A DNA stretch of 64,000 nt from Bacteroidetes bacterium 46-16 (GTDB lineage Bacteria > Bacteroidota > Bacteroidia > Chitinophagales > Chitinophagaceae), in assembly GCA_001897835.1 (NCBI GenBank), contig MKUN01000005.1:1-64000 (forward strand), in the 5' to 3' direction. The position numbers and the translations under genes were made by a program. Under the pieces are notes generated by a model that saw nothing but the letters and a program-made list of their open reading frames with translations, was not told the origin of the DNA and made no database searches. This document shows, in pieces, positions 62,821-64,000 of the stretch. Every line of letters begins with the position of its first letter. The stretch's first letter is position 1.

Positions 62821-64000
62821 GTGCATAAATATGCTCCTGTGCTGAGATCAACAACATTCAGATACCGGTCGTTCATACTATTGCTGCTGGTAGTGATGCT
62901 GGCATCTTTAAATGTATTTACGCCATTAAGGATCACTACCGATTCTTTCAGGTACCTGAATATCATGGAGTACCTCGGCGGTGGCCTGGGGCCCGATAGT
63001 TTGGCGGCTGCGGATTTTTACCCTCATGGTTATCCTTATCTCTTATTATGGCTTGAGCGGGCGCATGCGCTCAATGCCGCTGTGCTGGTATCGCTCAATA
63101 TCATTTCGGTAATCGGTTCATCATATTTATTTACCCGTTTTTTCCCGGTTAAGCAGGTCTCGCTATTCTTTGCTTTCATATTGATGTCCTTCATTAATGT
63201 GAAACATATGACCTTGCCTGTAGCCGATCAGCTATTCACTTTGTTTTTGTTCGGCAGTATATTATGCGCGGCTAATGGCTTTGAAAAAAGTGCAGCATGG
63301 TTCATCCCGGCTATTATGCTTGCAGCAATAGCGATATACCTCAGGACCGCAGGCATTGTCTTATTTGCCGGTCTTGCATTGTATTTGCTATATCGCGGCA
63401 TGGGTAGAATAAAATCACACAAACATTATAGGCTCATTCTGTTTGTCCTGCTGATCTTGCTCCTTGCTATTATTGCCGGTATTGTATTATTACCGGAAGG
63501 CAAGGTTAGTTATATTGATCAATTGGCATTGGGTAAATGCTTTACTCATCCCTCGTCCATTATTACAAGGTTGGGCTACCACTTGCAGGAAATGGGCGAG
63601 ATGACCATTAACATACCCGCATCACAGGTAATGGGCCGCTTGCACCTGGCCTTCATACCATACCTGTTTATACTGGCAGGCCTTATCGTAGCATATATGG
63701 TTATAAGAAAGGCCATAATATTGTGCTTGTATCAAAAACTCCCCTTTTGGATATTTATGGCATATGCTGCAATGATCTTTGTATGGCCATATTACGATAC
63801 CCGTTTCCTTATCCCTTTAATGCCATTTGCACTATACTGCCTGTTCCCCCAATTCGATCCCGGGCTTAGGGCTGGCTACCCCGCACGGGCTGTAGCAGGT
63901 GTCTTTATTTTCCTGGGCTTTGTTAGTCTTTGTTATTCAGCAATGCTTTCATTGAGTAAGCCTAAGTTCCTGCAGTATTATGGTAATGAGCCTAAGCTTA
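62821..64000 (+). CDS. GT-C type membrane glycosyltransferase-like protein (partial, runs off the end)
   Basis: An open frame runs from after a TAA at 62818 to the last base of the window with no stop. The start is probably GTG at 62821 or 62839. About 390 residues are visible, with many hydrophobic helices. The first helix (SFILLLLVVMLASL) is followed by a loop with TDSFRYLNIMEYL and YPHGYPYL. Later helices end with YYDTRFLIPLMPF. A conserved acidic loop after helix 1 and an aromatic-D-x-RF-x-P motif are typical of GT-C/GT39-like enzymes that use lipid-linked sugars. The acceptor is unknown and the C-terminus is missing. It lies 11 bp behind argS. Confidence 0.72.
   Translation, partial: MHKYAPVLRSTTFRYRSFILLLLVVMLASLNVFTPLRITTDSFRYLNIMEYLGGGLGPDSLAAADFYPHGYPYLLLWLERAHALNAAVLVSLNIISVIGSSYLFTRFFPVKQVSLFFAFILMSFINVKHMTLPVADQLFTLFLFGSILCAANGFEKSAAWFIPAIMLAAIAIYLRTAGIVLFAGLALYLLYRGMGRIKSHKHYRLILFVLLILLLAIIAGIVLLPEGKVSYIDQLALGKCFTHPSSIITRLGYHLQEMGEMTINIPASQVMGRLHLAFIPYLFILAGLIVAYMVIRKAIILCLYQKLPFWIFMAYAAMIFVWPYYDTRFLIPLMPFALYCLFPQFDPGLRAGYPARAVAGVFIFLGFVSLCYSAMLSLSKPKFLQYYGNEPKL

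Overview
The window looks like a chromosomal segment of a Bacteroidota bacterium, probably in or near the Chitinophagales. The evidence is several secreted proteins with type IX secretion (T9SS) C-terminal sorting domains, a mutY-ssb-gldE gliding-type cluster, a split 5'-nucleotidase, the N-terminal half of a split transketolase, and many exact TAnnTTTG promoter elements just upstream of ATG codons. Shine-Dalgarno sequences are not evident. The phylum is well supported; the family is inference. No prophage, insertion sequence, CRISPR array or rRNA was seen.

Layout. 1-2100: tRNA-Pro, tRNA-Ser and dnaA, all on the minus strand. 2100-10900: split 5'-nucleotidase pair, nhaA, a 2-oxoacid dehydrogenase E2, lptD, a cell-wall amidase and an EGF-like exported protein. 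11100-14100: ccmE-ccmF, where CcmE carries a Cys-x3-Tyr haem-binding motif. 14200-24600: agmatinase-type ureohydrolase, UMF1 transporter, MBL-fold hydrolase, a membrane TPR adenylate cyclase, a beta-propeller protein, crcB, cdd, the E2 of 2-oxoglutarate dehydrogenase and an RNA m5C methyltransferase.

24600-30200 is the most distinctive block: an apparent operon of a lipoprotein, a single-domain secreted subtilase, and a 1014-residue protein with two complete subtilase catalytic units in one chain. 30300-38000: mnmA, divergent from aroB-aroA-aroC, then a SirB1-like protein and topA. 38200-49300: three paralogous T9SS-exported proteins, interleaved with an acyl-CoA dehydrogenase, a helix-hairpin-helix protein, enolase, an FtsB-like protein and proline dehydrogenase. 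49300-53400: a lone transketolase N-half, then mutY-ssb-gldE without gldD behind it. 53500-60900: two large T9SS proteins sharing a C-terminal module of about 350 residues, one with five internal repeats of about 90 residues. 60900-64000: argS and the start of a GT-C type membrane protein cut by the window end.

Most genes are housekeeping (translation, replication, shikimate pathway, central carbon, envelope assembly). The accessory content is secreted surface protein: seven proteins with sorting domains in 64 kb. Convergent neighbours are packed tightly: two pairs share a 4-bp palindrome containing both stop codons, one pair overlaps by 10 bp, and several others share bidirectional hairpin terminators. 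Where the longest open frame began at TTG or GTG and an ATG lay just inside with a sensible signal peptide or N-terminus, the ATG was chosen; the exception is ccmF, which has no alternative to TTG.
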